DNA of 64,000 nt, from positions 5,064,479 to 5,128,478 of the forward strand of contig CM072899.1 of assembly GCA_037013685.1 (NCBI GenBank), written 5' to 3'. The position numbers were made by a program, and so were the translations under genes. Position 1 is the stretch's first letter, and every line of letters begins with the position of its first letter. The notes beneath the pieces were generated by a model. That model did no database searches, was not told the origin of the DNA, and was given only the letters and a program-made list of their open reading frames with translations. Below, one piece after another: positions 50,781 through 61,710 of the stretch. Origin of the DNA: Acridotheres tristis (Eukaryota; Chordata; Aves; Passeriformes; Sturnidae).

Positions 50781-51582
50781 CTAGGTTATGTTTGATGGGC
50801 TCCCCTGTGTCTGAGGGTGTTTCAGTGCTAACTGCAGAGGAAAATTACCTCAGAGGTGTGCAGCAACAGCTTACATTTAACCTCTGCATTGTAGAGCAGT
50901 GAAGAAAATCAAGAGTTGAGAGTTTCAGGTAGAAACTCTCTGTATTTCAGCAGAACAGCCTGTGTTTAAATCATGGCAAGGTCCTGATAAATTGAAAGTT
51001 AAGGTTGGTAATCTTTGCTTTCAGGCCAGTTCCTCAATTTTCATTTAACTTAATGCTAGGCTTGTATGTGCTCAGAAACCCTGATTCCAGGTGTCTGTGA
51101 AAAAGTGTCTGAGAAGGATGGAGTCAATTAATGGTGAACAGCTGGTTTTCTGTGTAATAGACCCTATCTTCCCAGAAATCCTCATTATGCAAACTTTGGG
51201 TTTGATTTTTAAAAAATTACAATAATCCTTATCAAGAACTTTACCAGTTGTGAAGTCCCATATTTTAAATCTTCTGCCCAAACCACCACCTTTGATTACA
51301 AGGATCTAATTAGATAAATTTAAACAGGGCTGCTGGGAGTTGAGGAGGGCTGCAGAAATGCCTGGCTGTTGGTAGGGATGAGTGCCTCAATTATTCAGGC
51401 ACAAGATGACTTTAATGTCTGACAGCAATTTGGGAAGAGCAACTTTCTCATGGCTATTCTGGTAAAATTCTGTTGGGTGTGAAGGGCAGCAGGTGAAAGG
51501 GAGACAGCAACACACAGAGCAGGACTACACTCATTTCTGTGAGGTTGGTTTTTGGGGCTCCTTTTCAATTGTCAAGGCTTCA

Positions 51583-51651
51583 AATGATAGAACTACAGAA
51601 GGTGCTTAATGGTAGAGCTACAGAAAGGGCTTAAAGGTGGAGCTGCTGTAG
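51583..51651. repeat. 25-bp minisatellite, about 2.8 copies
   Basis: Copies at 51583-51607, 51608-51632 and partial 51633-51651 share the plan AATGRTAGARCTACAGAA followed by a GGGCTT-type end. The first two differ at a handful of positions, and the third is more diverged. It is a small local tandem duplication in unique DNA. Confidence 0.85.
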
Positions 51652-51754
51652 TCTCCAAGAAAATATTAAAGGAAGATCATGAGGACTAGAAATCAATGAC
51701 AGCTCTGTGTTAAACCAGCTTTAGTTTTGGGGCTAAACCATTCTAGCAGCTTTT

Positions 51755-51800
51755 CTAATTTTACCAATTTTACCTAATTTTGCTCTTCCTAATTTTACCA
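51755..51800. repeat. TAATTTTACC-type short repeats
   Basis: CTAATTTTACC-like words recur three to four times within about 45 bp (CTAATTTTACC, AATTTTACC, CTAATTTTGC, CTAATTTTACC). This looks like a decayed micro/minisatellite. Confidence 0.6.
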
Positions 51801-54193
51801 GGACTTCAACAGCACTGACTGTAAGAAATCTTTTCACTCTTATTTTCCTTTGTGGCTTCTTTCTATGGTGGAAAAAGGGATGTTTTGTGTCAGGTTTTTT
51901 TTTTTTGTAGATTGCTGCTAGATGCACAGTGAAGATGATATTGTTGAGAAAAGCCATTGTGACACTTCTAAGAGTTTTCGAGGGACATCTTTAACTCCAG
52001 GATCTCACAGATCATGTGCAATGAGCAGTCACAAAAGTCAAAATTAAATTAGTATTAGGAGGAAAAATATTTTTAAGTCAGCAGTGGGGCTGCAAAGCAA
52101 CATTATGAACCAGCAAACATTATGGATCAGATCCAGTGATGAGGGAAACTGAGCTACCTGCAGAGAGCAGGTATTGACCCTTAATATCCACTCTTTTGGG
52201 GTGAATTCAGAAAATTCAGCCCAGAAAATCTTCCTAGGCAGCAGGTACAATGTGTGTGGGCAACTCTCCTGTTCTAATTCTGTCCCAGTTTTTCTCCTTG
52301 TCTTGCTGGGCATTGGTGAAATTTTTGCCATGCTCTCCTTGAGGTAAGTGCCTAAAGGATAAAGACTAGCAAAAATATGAAACAATCTAGCCTTCATTTT
52401 AATTTGTCTAATATATGAATACCTAGACTATCATTTCAGTTGGCTGTTTCAGGTTTTTTTGGTGTTGATTGTAACAAGGCACTGTTGGAAAGAGCCTTAT
52501 AAGGTGGAAGTTGCAGGTTAGATGGATACCACATCTGCAGGGGAAAATGGTAGGATTAGGCCCACTATTTAAATTCAATTCTGCATTCAATTCTGCTCAA
52601 ATCAGAGAAATAGACACAGGTTACATGAGCTAGAGCTGTAAACAAATCAAAGTAGTCTGATGATAGTAAAAACAAAAATTGATATAAAAAAGGTCTTTCA
52701 GTTATGGGAGTAGATTGGAATGCTGCTTATAATCCAACAATGAAGCAAATGATGAGAGTTTTGCTGAAGAAAACCAACAGGCTCTTATCCCACATCTTGT
52801 TTTGTGTGCCAAGTAAAATAATAGGTTTTTGTGTAAGCAGAGTATAATTTTGTCTGCCTTGCACAAAGACAGAGTAGAGATGAGCTGAAAGAGAGATAGG
52901 CTATAATAACATTTAGAAATCAGGTGTTGAGAGAGTGTAAAAGCTAACTGAGATTGTGATATTCTTATAATAATCACAGCACAGATGAGCAGAAAATATC
53001 ACTTCACTCTTGTAAGAGTCTTGCATCTTTGTGTGCCAGAGTTTCCCTGTCCTTGTGTTTATGAGTCTTCCCTCTCTCCTATTTCAGATGAGGAGTAAGC
53101 AGTTCTGGGGCAACCAACAACTGCTATGATTTGTTTTTCTTTGTTTTCCATGCAGTCACTGTTCTTTTGTGAGACTGTAAGTTTTTGGGAGTTGAAGTCA
53201 GGAGAAAATGAATCCGAATGAGTGAAGTGCTCATGGAAGCTGCCTCTGGCAGGTGCACACCCAGACTTTGAGACTTCTTTGTTGCACTGCCTGTTGCTGC
53301 TTAGCTGATGTGTCTTTGAGAGTCTGGTGGCCAAATAGAATGGGGGAATAGGGCCAAGCTGCTGAGGAAAAACATAACAGCCTGGTTGTTCCTCTTGAGT
53401 AGCTTTGAACATAGATGCCACCAAACTCTGCTCAAAGAGCAGGTAATTCAGCTGAGGAGGAAATGCCTTCCTCAGTAGGAAAGCTTTATTTAAACTGTTG
53501 TGCTGTATTGTGAAGACATAAGTGCTGTTATCACACATACTCATCAGTCAAATCCAGACCAGACTAAGAGCAGGGAAAGTTGATGGAATACAAATGTGCT
53601 TACTGTGGATCCAGTGCTGAATGATAAACTTGCCCGTGGCAGAATTAAAGAAAAGCTGTAGAGTGCCTGGAGGTAGCACTGCAAGGCAGTGACGTCTTTG
53701 GGACAGGTCTCCTTCCCTGCTTACATTCATTACTGAGATTTAAGTGGGTCTCAGTGTGACCTATCAGTTCCTATTCCAGAAGTAAAGCTGGTGGAAGATT
53801 TGCCTAAGGGCTTGAATTCAAGAGCCAAGTGCACTTTTTATTTTAAGACTTTTTTAGCTGAACTTCAGCATTAATTCAATACTGAGGTTCTTCAGGTTGC
53901 AGAATGCTTGAAAGGCGATTCAATTTCAAAAATACTTTCAGGAAGTATTCTCTTCAAGCAGGGAAGGACACAGAGATCATTGTCTTTAGCCTGTAACATT
54001 TCCTAACTGTTTCTCTGCTCTATATCAGTGTCTGTGAGACACCAGGAGGGCTTTAGAGACCTGGGGTCAGATCTGTAAAAACTCTGGACCATTCTACATG
54101 GGCCATCATAAAGGCTCTACTAGTCTAGATAGCAGAGTCTTTCAGAGAGAAAAATGTAATTGAAAGAGCACCAGGGGAAAAAAAAGCTCAGAA

Positions 54194-54370
54194 AAAGCAT
54201 TGGAACAGGCTTTCCAGAGAAGTGATGGAATCACTATCCCTGGAATTGTTCAAAAAACACATAGCTGTGGTGCTCAGAGACACAGTTTAGTTCTGGACTT
54301 GATAGTGCTGGGTTAATGACTGGACTTGAATGATCTTAGAGGTCTTTTCCAATCCAAATGATTCTATGTC
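54194..54370 (+). mobile_element. CR1 LINE 3' end, sense
   Basis: GCATTGGAACAGGCTTTCCA, GAGAAGTGATGGAATCAC, CCTGGAATTGTTCAAAAAAC, GATCTTAGAGGTCTTTTCCA and ATGATTCTATGTCTGTG are in the order of a CR1 3' end. The tail repeat is slightly mutated. It is 5'-truncated at nearly the same internal point as the copy at 50619, and of a closely similar subfamily. Confidence 0.92.
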
Positions 54371-55960
54371 TGTGCTTGTATCCCACACGGTGCATTCCAC
54401 AGTGGCTTGGCCGGTTCTTCACCTTTTATTTCAAGTCTGAAAAAGAGTCTGATCAAATCAATGGTGATAAATTTTCCTCCTGCAGAGGCTTAAACTGATG
54501 GCAAGCCCCCAGTAGCTGGCGTGCCGAGTTCTCAGATCTGGTCAAGGTAGAGGAGACCTTTGGAAAAGCAACAAACAGAACAGGATCAGGGAGGGTGAGG
54601 AGCTGCCACTTAACTCCTCTGCTGCACATCAAGGAGCAGCAGCACCTGCTTTGTACCCAGGACACACCTGAGAGGGACCCTGTGGCCCTGAGCTGGGGAT
54701 TGCTGGTCTGGGCAGTGAAATACAGGGAGCTGCTGGCACAGATTGGCATCTCGCCTTCCAAAGTATACAGAGAAAAGGAAAAGAGAAAAGATCACATAAA
54801 TCCCTGTTGTTGTGGGGGACAGGTCCCTGAAAGGGGTCTCTTCTTTAGTCTGTGGGGCAGTAGTTGTTATAAAAAGCTAATAGAGATGGATGAATGTAAT
54901 TGAGTAGTGTGAAAGAGAGGGGGTGAGATGAAATGGAAGTGAAATGAAACAGGGAATGAAGAAGAATGGCAGGTGGGAGGAAGAAATTACATATTCCCCT
55001 GAGTAATATTTTAGGTTATGGGTAGTTTGCCTCATATCTAGGTGGGCCTCTAGCCCTCACTTCTAACTGAATCAAGGATAGTAATCTGAGAAATAAAACA
55101 GATGAGAAATAATGGGAAACAGGTTAGTAACCTGATGCTCAAACATGTATTTTGTTTCTGGTCAGATAAATTTGATCATATTGCTTCATGGTGGGAAAAC
55201 AAAAATAATCCAGCCATGAGTGTTGGATGAAAAGATGCCATATCCAGGTCTCTTATGTGGGAAAATCCTCTGCACATTTCTGAGCTGCACACAAGAATTA
55301 GAGGTACACATCAAACAACAGTAAAAGGTTTAACAAAGATCTGCCAAGTGCACCCACACAGGAATATTTGCCAAAAATATTTTTTTTCCCATGACTTAAT
55401 TGCTCTGCATAATATCCCCTCCCATGGCAGTGGTGCTCACATTTTCAGGTGAGACCAAGTTATTTGTACTCCTCATTGGCTAGTACACCATTTTTCTGGT
55501 GGAAGGCAATGTGGGCTTTCTCCTTTAAGTCAGCTTTTACATGAAAATCATTCTCTCACATGGATGTCTCCAAAAAATCGTGACCTCCAAAAGAACTGTT
55601 GGTCAATTTTTTCAGCCCGTCAGGGTTAGGCTCAGCCATTTTCTATCTCTGCTCTCATCTGAAAGGCTTAGAGCAGCTTCTGCTATGGAGCCATGAAACC
55701 AAACTAAGGCAGGACTGTGTCCCTGTGGGAGCAAGAGATGTTGGAGTAAAGCTGGTGGTGATCTTCCAGGCATCAGTGGTTTGAAAATCCCAGCTGAAGG
55801 GAGATGCACAAGCTCTGGTCAGCTGGTGCTTGCACAGGATTGTCCACACTTGACTGCAGGCCCCCTAATTCTGCTCTCTGTGACTAAAGCTCAAATCCAG
55901 GGGCTGCTCTCAGTGAAATTTCACCGATGTGAATCACAGATGAGCCATCCTCAGCGATGA
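54371..55960. other. gene-free unique sequence
   Basis: No recognisable element. Short frames (60 to 102 codons) at 54453-54903 occur on both strands and are unrecognised. I see nothing else. Confidence 0.5.
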
Positions 55961-56142
55961 CCTGAAATCCAGGAGCCCTCAGTTCTACTGCTGGGTCTGC
56001 TGCAGGTTTTTAGCATCACCTTGGGCAGGTCTCAGGTCTTATGAATTTCAGTTTCCTGCCTGGAAAGCCGAGGATTCAGTTTCTTTCCTCAGAGCAGCAT
56101 GGTTTTATAAAGTACAAATATTTGTGAAGTTAAGTGCTTTGA
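55961..56142 (+). mobile_element. MIR-type CORE-SINE relic, sense
   Basis: AATCCAGGAGCCCTCAGTTC, then a TACTGCTGGGTCTGC block, ACCTTGGGCAGGTC, TTTCAGTTTCCTGCCTGGAA and, further on, TTTGTGAAGTTAAGTGCTTT match in order the body of MIR: the CAGGAGCCCTGGGTTCTAGT-type box, the TGACCTTGGGCAAGTC box, the CTCAGTTTCCTCATCTGTAA box and a GTAAAGCGCTT-like end. The B-box region is weak. MIR is an ancient tRNA-derived SINE of amniotes, long inactive. Boundaries are approximate. Confidence 0.7.
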
Positions 56143-56543
56143 CTGTGTGAGCCTCTGAGAAAAGAAACCATAAATATGTGTCAGGCCTATGATCTGAATT
56201 CAAACCAGTGAACTAGAAAAAGTGTTGACAGCCTGAAACCAACTGCCCTGTACACACATCTCCTTCTGTCTACCTGAAAGATTATTTGTGGAATGTGTTT
56301 CTATTTTTCTCTGACAAAAAAAATAGAATACCAAGCAAAGAAGCATGACCCATTTCTTTGTCAGGCAAGCTCTAAACCCTGCTTACTGGGATGTGACTGA
56401 GGTATTGATAAAAGAGAAGCTCATTTTAGGCCACAATATTCATCCTGCCCTTGAAGAAGAAACAAAGCCTGCCACCTTCAGATGAAATGGATGTGCTTTC
56501 TAAGCCAAAGTATGTTTACCTCCTCCACAACTTCTCTATGATC

Positions 56544-56569
56544 TATAATTATATATATATATAATTATA
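56544..56569. repeat. 26-bp perfect AT palindrome
   Basis: TATAATT, then twelve alternating A/T bases, then AATTATA: every base pairs with its mirror over 26 positions. This is a candidate cruciform. The alternating AT tract around it continues to 56573. Confidence 0.9.
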
Positions 56570-56980
56570 TATAGCCAATGAATCAGGTAAGTAGCAAATG
56601 AGGAGAGTTAGAAATGTAAATAATTATTTTATAATAGGAAAACATTCAAGCAGTACACCACTGACAGTTCCTGCAAACTCTGCTAATGGTCAATCAATAG
56701 GTCTGATAAGAGCATCACTCATCATAAACTGCTTCACCTTCAGCAATTTTTCATGGTCCTTTCTCTGTGTAGTGCCAAGTATGGGTGCACATCATGCTCT
56801 TCCTGATGCTGGCCATAGGAGTGGACTTCCTTCAAGGTTTTGTTTTTGTCTTTTATATAGCATATAGTATATTCAAAACAATATCAAGTCATACCACACT
56901 GAGCTTTTTATTACCAGAGATTTTTGGACATAACCACATAATCTAAATTTTCTGAATTAATAGGCAGATGGTAGCTACTC

Positions 56981-56999
56981 TTTTTTTTTTGTTTTTTTT
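56981..56999. repeat. T-rich homopolymer tract
   Basis: Ten T, one G and eight T in a row. A second tract of T with two isolated C lies at 57096-57117. Neither is attached to a recognisable retro-copy. Confidence 0.75.
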
Positions 57000-57902
57000 C
57001 CAACTTGTACATTTTAGGTTTACAGAACTTGATTTCACACATCTGAAGGAACACTGACATAAATCTAAATTTATCTTTGATGCATTTACAAATATTCTTT
57101 TTTCTTTTTTTTTTTTTATTTCTTGAAGTGTCTCTGTCTACACTTCTGCCAAAAAGCAGGAACTTTCACTTTCTCCTCTGTTAACATAAATACCTTTTAA
57201 CATCATGCAGAGAATGGCATGATTGTCACTTTGCCATGAGGATATGAGGACCATTCACTCCAGCACTGAAACACACCTGCTTTCCATTGGCCAGGACAAG
57301 TAGCTCTGACATCTTCCTGCTACACACTGTGCTATTGTGAATATCCCTGAAATGCAGAATATTTGTGACTCTAGGCTTGTTGAATTCCTTTTTATTATTG
57401 TTTTCAGTTTGGTTCCCTGAAACAATGAAGGTTAGTTGCATCCGACTCTTAATTGGACCTCACATTCTATTAGTCATTATTTTTGCAAAGGCCTTAATTC
57501 CCCTCTAAAACATTTTAATTAAAACAGCAATTTCTCAGTGCCTCACTTCACGAGCAGATTTTTGCGGCAACTTCAAAGAGACGCAGATGTTTACTGAATT
57601 TGGGGGAGTGGTATTTGAGGCTGCCTACTGGCAAAGAAAAATTCATAAACATCTCAAAGAAACTTTCCTGTGGTAATGACAACATTTCCTTCTGATATTT
57701 TAGCAAGTCTAATATTTCCCAATCTCAACAGGCATATTTCACAGGCACAGCACAAGCAGCATTATCTACTCACAGACTGAGCCATGGCAGCTGCTCTGCT
57801 GTGGGGTAAAAACCTCCCAGTGGTGATACCTTGGGCTTTGGCAAAGGGTACAAGACACCACACATTAATTAGTTTGTGGGGCTCCTCTAACAGAACATCA
57901 GT

Positions 57903-58120
57903 AGGCTGGGAATAAGGAAACCAAAGTTCAGTTTTTGCTGGATTTTCCACAGCTCCCCAGTGTGATTGTGGGAGGCCATTTAGCTTAGTGTGCCTCAGTT
58001 CCAGCTGGTAAAAGGCTGATAACATGTCCTGGCTTTGAATGGACTTACCTGCTGGTCTATGTCCTAGTGCACCAAGGGGTGCTTGAGAGGGTCTTGGGGT
58101 TTATAAAGTGCTGTTTGAGT
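57903..58120 (+). mobile_element. MIR-type CORE-SINE relic, sense
   Basis: AGGCTGGGAATAAGGAAACC, then AAGTTC, a GTGTGATTGTGGGAGGCCAT block, TTAGCTTAGTGTGCCTCAGT, CCAGCTGGTAAAAGGCTGAT and, near the end, TTTATAAAGTGCTGTTTGAG follow the MIR order: the CTGGGAATCAGGAGACCTGG-type box, the TGTGTGACCTTGGGCAAGTC box, the CTGTGCCTCAGTTTCC box, the TCTGTAAAATGGGGATAA box and the GTAAAGTGCTTTGAG end. It is diverged but collinear over about 200 bp. Same orientation as the relic 1.9 kb upstream. Confidence 0.72.
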
Positions 58121-58399
58121 AAAATTCAGAAATGCTTGGGGTTTATTTTGGAGGAGTTTCTCTTTACTAGTGGCAGCTGAGCCTGGAGCTGATCTTATAA
58201 CCCATTACTGAGATGATGGTACTGGGGACACACGGCCATGGCAGACTACATCTAAAATACAGAATAGGATCCAGGTGTCTTCTGTGGTTTGGGCAAGTGG
58301 CTGTCCCCAGAAAATGCCTGGCCTGTCCAGCTGAGCCACCAGAGAGGGTGGTCTCCATCACTCACAAGTGATGGTGAGGCTCACGCTCCTTTCTGTGCA

Positions 58400-58570
58400 C
58401 AGAACCAGAATTCTTAATGCTGGAAACGACCTCTAAAGTCATCAAGTCCAACTGTTAACCTCACACTGCCATCTTCACCACTAAACCATGTCCCCAAGTG
58501 CCACACTGAGGCCTTTTCCTGAACATTTCAGGGATAGTGATTATACCAATTTCTGGGTAGTCTGTTTCTT
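58400..58570 (-). mobile_element. CR1 LINE 3' end, antisense
   Basis: CCAGAATTCTTAATGCTGGA, then an ACGACCTCTAAAGTCATCAAG block, TCCAACTGTTAACC, ACTAAACCATGTCCCCAAGT, GAACATTTCAGGGATAGTGA and TTCTGGGTAGTCTGTTTC are the reverse complement of the same CR1 3' region seen in sense at 50619 and 54194. It points to the minus strand, about 4 kb from the sense copy at 54194. Confidence 0.9.
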
Positions 58571-58721
58571 CCCTGGATACTCTTCACTAGTATTTTTGCA
58601 GGGAGATAATAGAAGTACTTGGAAAGAGCTTATCCATTTCCACTGTGAGCACTGGGAAAAGACCAGCATGGAAAGCCAGCATGGAACATGGCGTGACACG
58701 TCATGTAGCAGCTTTAATCTA

Positions 58722-58737
58722 CACTGTAATTACAGTG
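58722..58737. repeat. 16-bp perfect palindrome centred on TAATTA
   Basis: CACTGTAATTACAGTG is its own reverse complement. The centre is the homeodomain core TAATTA, flanked by CACTG/CAGTG. Seen directly; any binding role is inference. Confidence 0.85.
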
Positions 58738-60250
58738 ACAATTTCTGCCTCTTGAAGCATCAGGATTGAAGAGGTTACCCTGAAGGAGAAAGAAACTTAG
58801 TGGGAGAATTTCAACCAAATCTAGGATGGGAAGTGAAGTACTTCCTTTGCATTGGATTAAAAGTGATCAGCATGGCCAAAGGCATCCTGTGAGAGACAGG
58901 TAAGCAGGCTGAAAGGAAATTGGAAATATTAAAGGAATGAAGCTGGACTGGACAGAACTAGTTTTACAATTCCCTATTCCTCTTTGATTTGGTAGCATTA
59001 GGCAGACTGAAGGGTAGATTGCACAGACTTATGCGTGACAGCAAGACACTTTTCCACACCAATAACCCCCCTGAAATTAATTGGACTGCTCACAAAAGTG
59101 CCTGGGAATTTGAACTAGGCTTGCACATTTCAGCCCTCAGATTTGATCTTTCTTCAGCAATGCCAGGGCCAGAGTGCCTGGTGAACAGCTACAGCTCAGC
59201 CAGAAATGGGAGCTCAGACTGCTCTCAGCGACTGGGTCAAGGTCTCTGTGGACACATCCTTGCTGAGGAGATCTCAGCTCAGCTGAACTCACCATAGCAA
59301 GAAACAGATTGACAATAAACCAAAGGAAACTATTCCGAAGCAAAAGCAGGGATGAGCCACAAGTTTGTGCTTGCCACAAACTGTTGGGCATTTGCTATGC
59401 CACAGAATTGCTTATGTATGCTTTTAGCTGGTGGCAAATGCTCTCAGCTGGCCTGCAATGAGGGAAACTTAAATTTAGGTAGTTCTACCATGTGTGCTGT
59501 GGGATAAGTGCACACAGCCAGGTGTCCACAGAGGCATGCTTATGCTGAGGTGCCTGTTCACCAATTGCAAATGGGCTCCTGAAAAACCAAACCTTATGAA
59601 AAATTCCCCTCACGTGCTTGGTCTGGGAAGAAATAGCTTTGTTGTTGTTTCAAAGAATTAGTGAGCCAACAATGCAAAGCTTTGGAGGTGGTTACTGGGT
59701 TTTTACTGGAGTCTCTACGAGCTATACAAAGTCTGAAGACATTGTACGTACAGTACATCTTTAATAAGAAGGGAGCTCACAGTCTACCAAACTCTGCCAA
59801 ATGAACTTTTAATACATACTGTACTTCACTCAGTAGTTGTCCATCTCTTCTTCATGGAATATCTAGCAACTCTAAAAATATTTTCTTGGAGGAGGATAGA
59901 ATTATCATTGTTATATATCAATCAAGTATGGTTAATGAAGCAAAGCCAGCATGCTAGTATTGCACAAGGGGAAAAGCCTCCAGAACACAAAGTGGAACAA
60001 CAAATGCCCTCAAAATTCTGCCGAAGGGAACAGGAAGCTCTGGATGCTGCATCGGTAGGATTCGTGGAGCTCTTAGGCGTCCTTGTACCACAGCAGGTTT
60101 GCTTTGCCTCTTCACTGCCACATTTCTCTCTCAAACAGGTAGGGAACTTCCAGACCATTGCAAAAAAGGAAAAAAAAAAAAAATACAGCGGCTGCAGCAA
60201 AGTGTGGTACTATTCAATTTCTTGAAGAGAGAGGCTTTTATTTCAAAATA

Positions 60251-60290
60251 TCATATATTAATATATATATATTTCTATATATATATATAC
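60251..60290. repeat. TA-rich microsatellite
   Basis: Two alternating AT runs separated by TTCT, in an AT-rich context; probably length-variable. Confidence 0.85.
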
Positions 60291-60876
60291 TTTAACTGGT
60301 ATAAAGTAAATTGTAGATCCAAACTTATACTGTTGCTTGTACTTTGCAATCTCAGAAACTTTACCAAAGGAACCACTTTCTTCATTTTTTATTTTCAGCT
60401 GTCAAAAATCAGGGCCATTATTTCCACCGAATCCTTTCTTTCACACAGTAAAGCCACTGTTGTTTTCTGGTAAACAGTCAAAGTGCAAATAAGAAATCCA
60501 TTTGGCTTGTAAATGCTGAGATGGTTTTAAACTTTCAATACTTTGTCCTCATAAATCAGCAGGGCTTTCACTGTCTCCGTGCAGACGTGGGTGCTCTGTT
60601 AAGTCCTTGGGTGGATCTGCAGTGAGAAATGGGAAAGAGTCAGTTATGCATAATATGTTATTTTTAAAATATAGTCTTTTGGAAAAGAAAGACCCAGGCT
60701 CTGTGGGATATAGCTGATTGATATAGCTGAGTTTAAATGCAATACTAGAGGGGTGTATGTCTTTTAGCACTGCAGGGGTGTAAAAATTATGCAAGAGACA
60801 GATCCTGAGCAAGATCCTGCCTCTGCCTTGGGAGATATTGGATGTTCATTTACCACCTGGGCTGGTGGTGCTGGAC

Positions 60877-61215
60877 ATCACAGAATCACAGAATGTCCTG
60901 GTTTGGCAGGGACAGCTTCCACTGTCCCAGGTTGCTCCAAGCCCTGTCCAACCTGGCCTTGGACATTTCCAGGGATGGGGCAGCCACAGCTGCTCTGGGC
61001 ATCCTGTGCCAGGGTCTGCCCACCCTTACAGGGAAGAATTCCTTCCTTATACCCAATCTAAACTTACTGTCTGTCAGTCTGAAGCCATTCATCCTTGTGC
61101 TGTTCCCCAATGTCCTTGTAAAGAGTCTCTCTCCATCTTCCTTGTAGGAGCCCTTCAAGTAAGGACATGCCAGGACAGCTTTGGGCTGTGCTCACCCCAG
61201 CCTTCCACCCTCCCC
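60877..61215 (-). mobile_element. CR1 LINE 3' region, antisense, longest copy
   Basis: It starts ATCACAGAATCACAGAATG, then CCTGGTTTGGCAGGGACAGC, CCAAGCCCTGTCCAACCTGG, TTCCAGGGATGGGGCAGCCA, AGGGAAGAATTCCTTCCTTA, GTCAGTCTGAAGCCATTCAT and CCTTGTAAAGAGTCTCTCTC, and fades after a TTGTAGGAGCCCTTCAAGTA block. About 300 bp of collinear CR1 3' sequence, pointing to the minus strand. Compared with 28096 it lacks the TTGGAAGGGACCTTAAAG box, so there is an internal deletion just after the tail. Overlapping open frames of up to 129 codons here are shadows of this repeat. Confidence 0.9.
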
Positions 61216-61710
61216 TTCCCAGAGTGATTCCAGTGACAAGACAGGCAGGAGCATCCACCTTTCCGGTTTCTTTGGATCCCCACCAACCCACTTACCCAGA
61301 GGACAGGGCAGTGACTGGCCACAGCAGCTACTCCATCTACTCACCTCGGGTGAGATATCACACCCTGCAACAGACCAAAACCCATCCCTCCTTGTGCCTA
61401 CCACCAAAATTGATCTGAGTGCTGCAAGAGGAAACACCAATGCCCAGGAGTTGTTTTTTAAGGTGCTGAAATAAGAACAAGTGACCAACAGCAAAAATAG
61501 TGCTCTCAAGGAGATGCTTCTGTTTCTTTCCTGTACTGGTGCACCCAGATGAACATCAAAGGGGTTCAGCCCTTTGCCAGGAGCCTGGGTCAGCAATGAA
61601 ACTCAGTTGAAACTTGAATATTATCAGGCTTGGCCATTAAATCAGGGCTACAGATGATTATCTAAGCACGAGGTGATTAAATATTAGAGCAAGAGAGATT
61701 TACATGAGAT
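61216..61710. other. gene-free spacer between CR1 and minisatellite
   Basis: No gene is supported. The first part is C-rich (CCACCCTCCCCTTCCC-type) and may be the eroded continuation of the CR1. I see nothing else. Confidence 0.5.

Larger units (their letters stand above)
50781..54193. other. gene-free sequence between two sense CR1 ends
   Basis: Holds a 25-bp minisatellite (51583-51651) and repeated TAATTTTACC words at 51755-51800. The minus-strand frame at 53059-53544 (161 codons) has no recognisable domain. No gene is supported. Confidence 0.5.
56143..57902. other. gene-free AT-rich sequence
   Basis: Contains a 26-bp AT palindrome at 56544-56569 and two T-rich tracts, at 56981-56999 and 57096-57117. 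The segment 57480-57680 is repeat-free and has the look of a conserved non-coding element (ATTTTAATTAAAAC, TTCATAAACATC). No gene is supported. Confidence 0.5.
58571..60876. other. gene-free unique sequence
   Basis: Holds a 16-bp palindrome (58722-58737), the palindromic word TGTACGTACA at 59743-59752, an A14 run at 60170-60183 and a TA microsatellite (60251-60290). A 123-codon frame (59854-60225) runs through the poly-A and ends in a lysine run, so it is not credible. Confidence 0.5.

Noticed and set aside
52135..52165. GATGAGGGAAACTGAG, similar to an antisense MIR core
   Set aside because: Similarity covers under 20 bases and the neighbouring MIR boxes are absent on both sides.
53059..53544. 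161-codon minus-strand frame
   Set aside because: No domain recognised, composition unremarkable, isolated in sequence flanked by CR1 ends.
54805..54930. Possible solo LTR (TGTTGTGGGGGACAG followed by a TATAAAAAG word)
   Set aside because: No matching TG/CA ends, target-site duplication or polyadenylation signal could be found.
59854..60225. 123-codon frame ending in a lysine run
   Set aside because: The lysines come from the A14 homopolymer; no domain is recognised.
60838..61596. Cluster of overlapping frames of 90 to 134 codons on both strands
   Set aside because: They lie on or beside the antisense CR1 at 60877-61215; repeats of this family have few stops in several frames.
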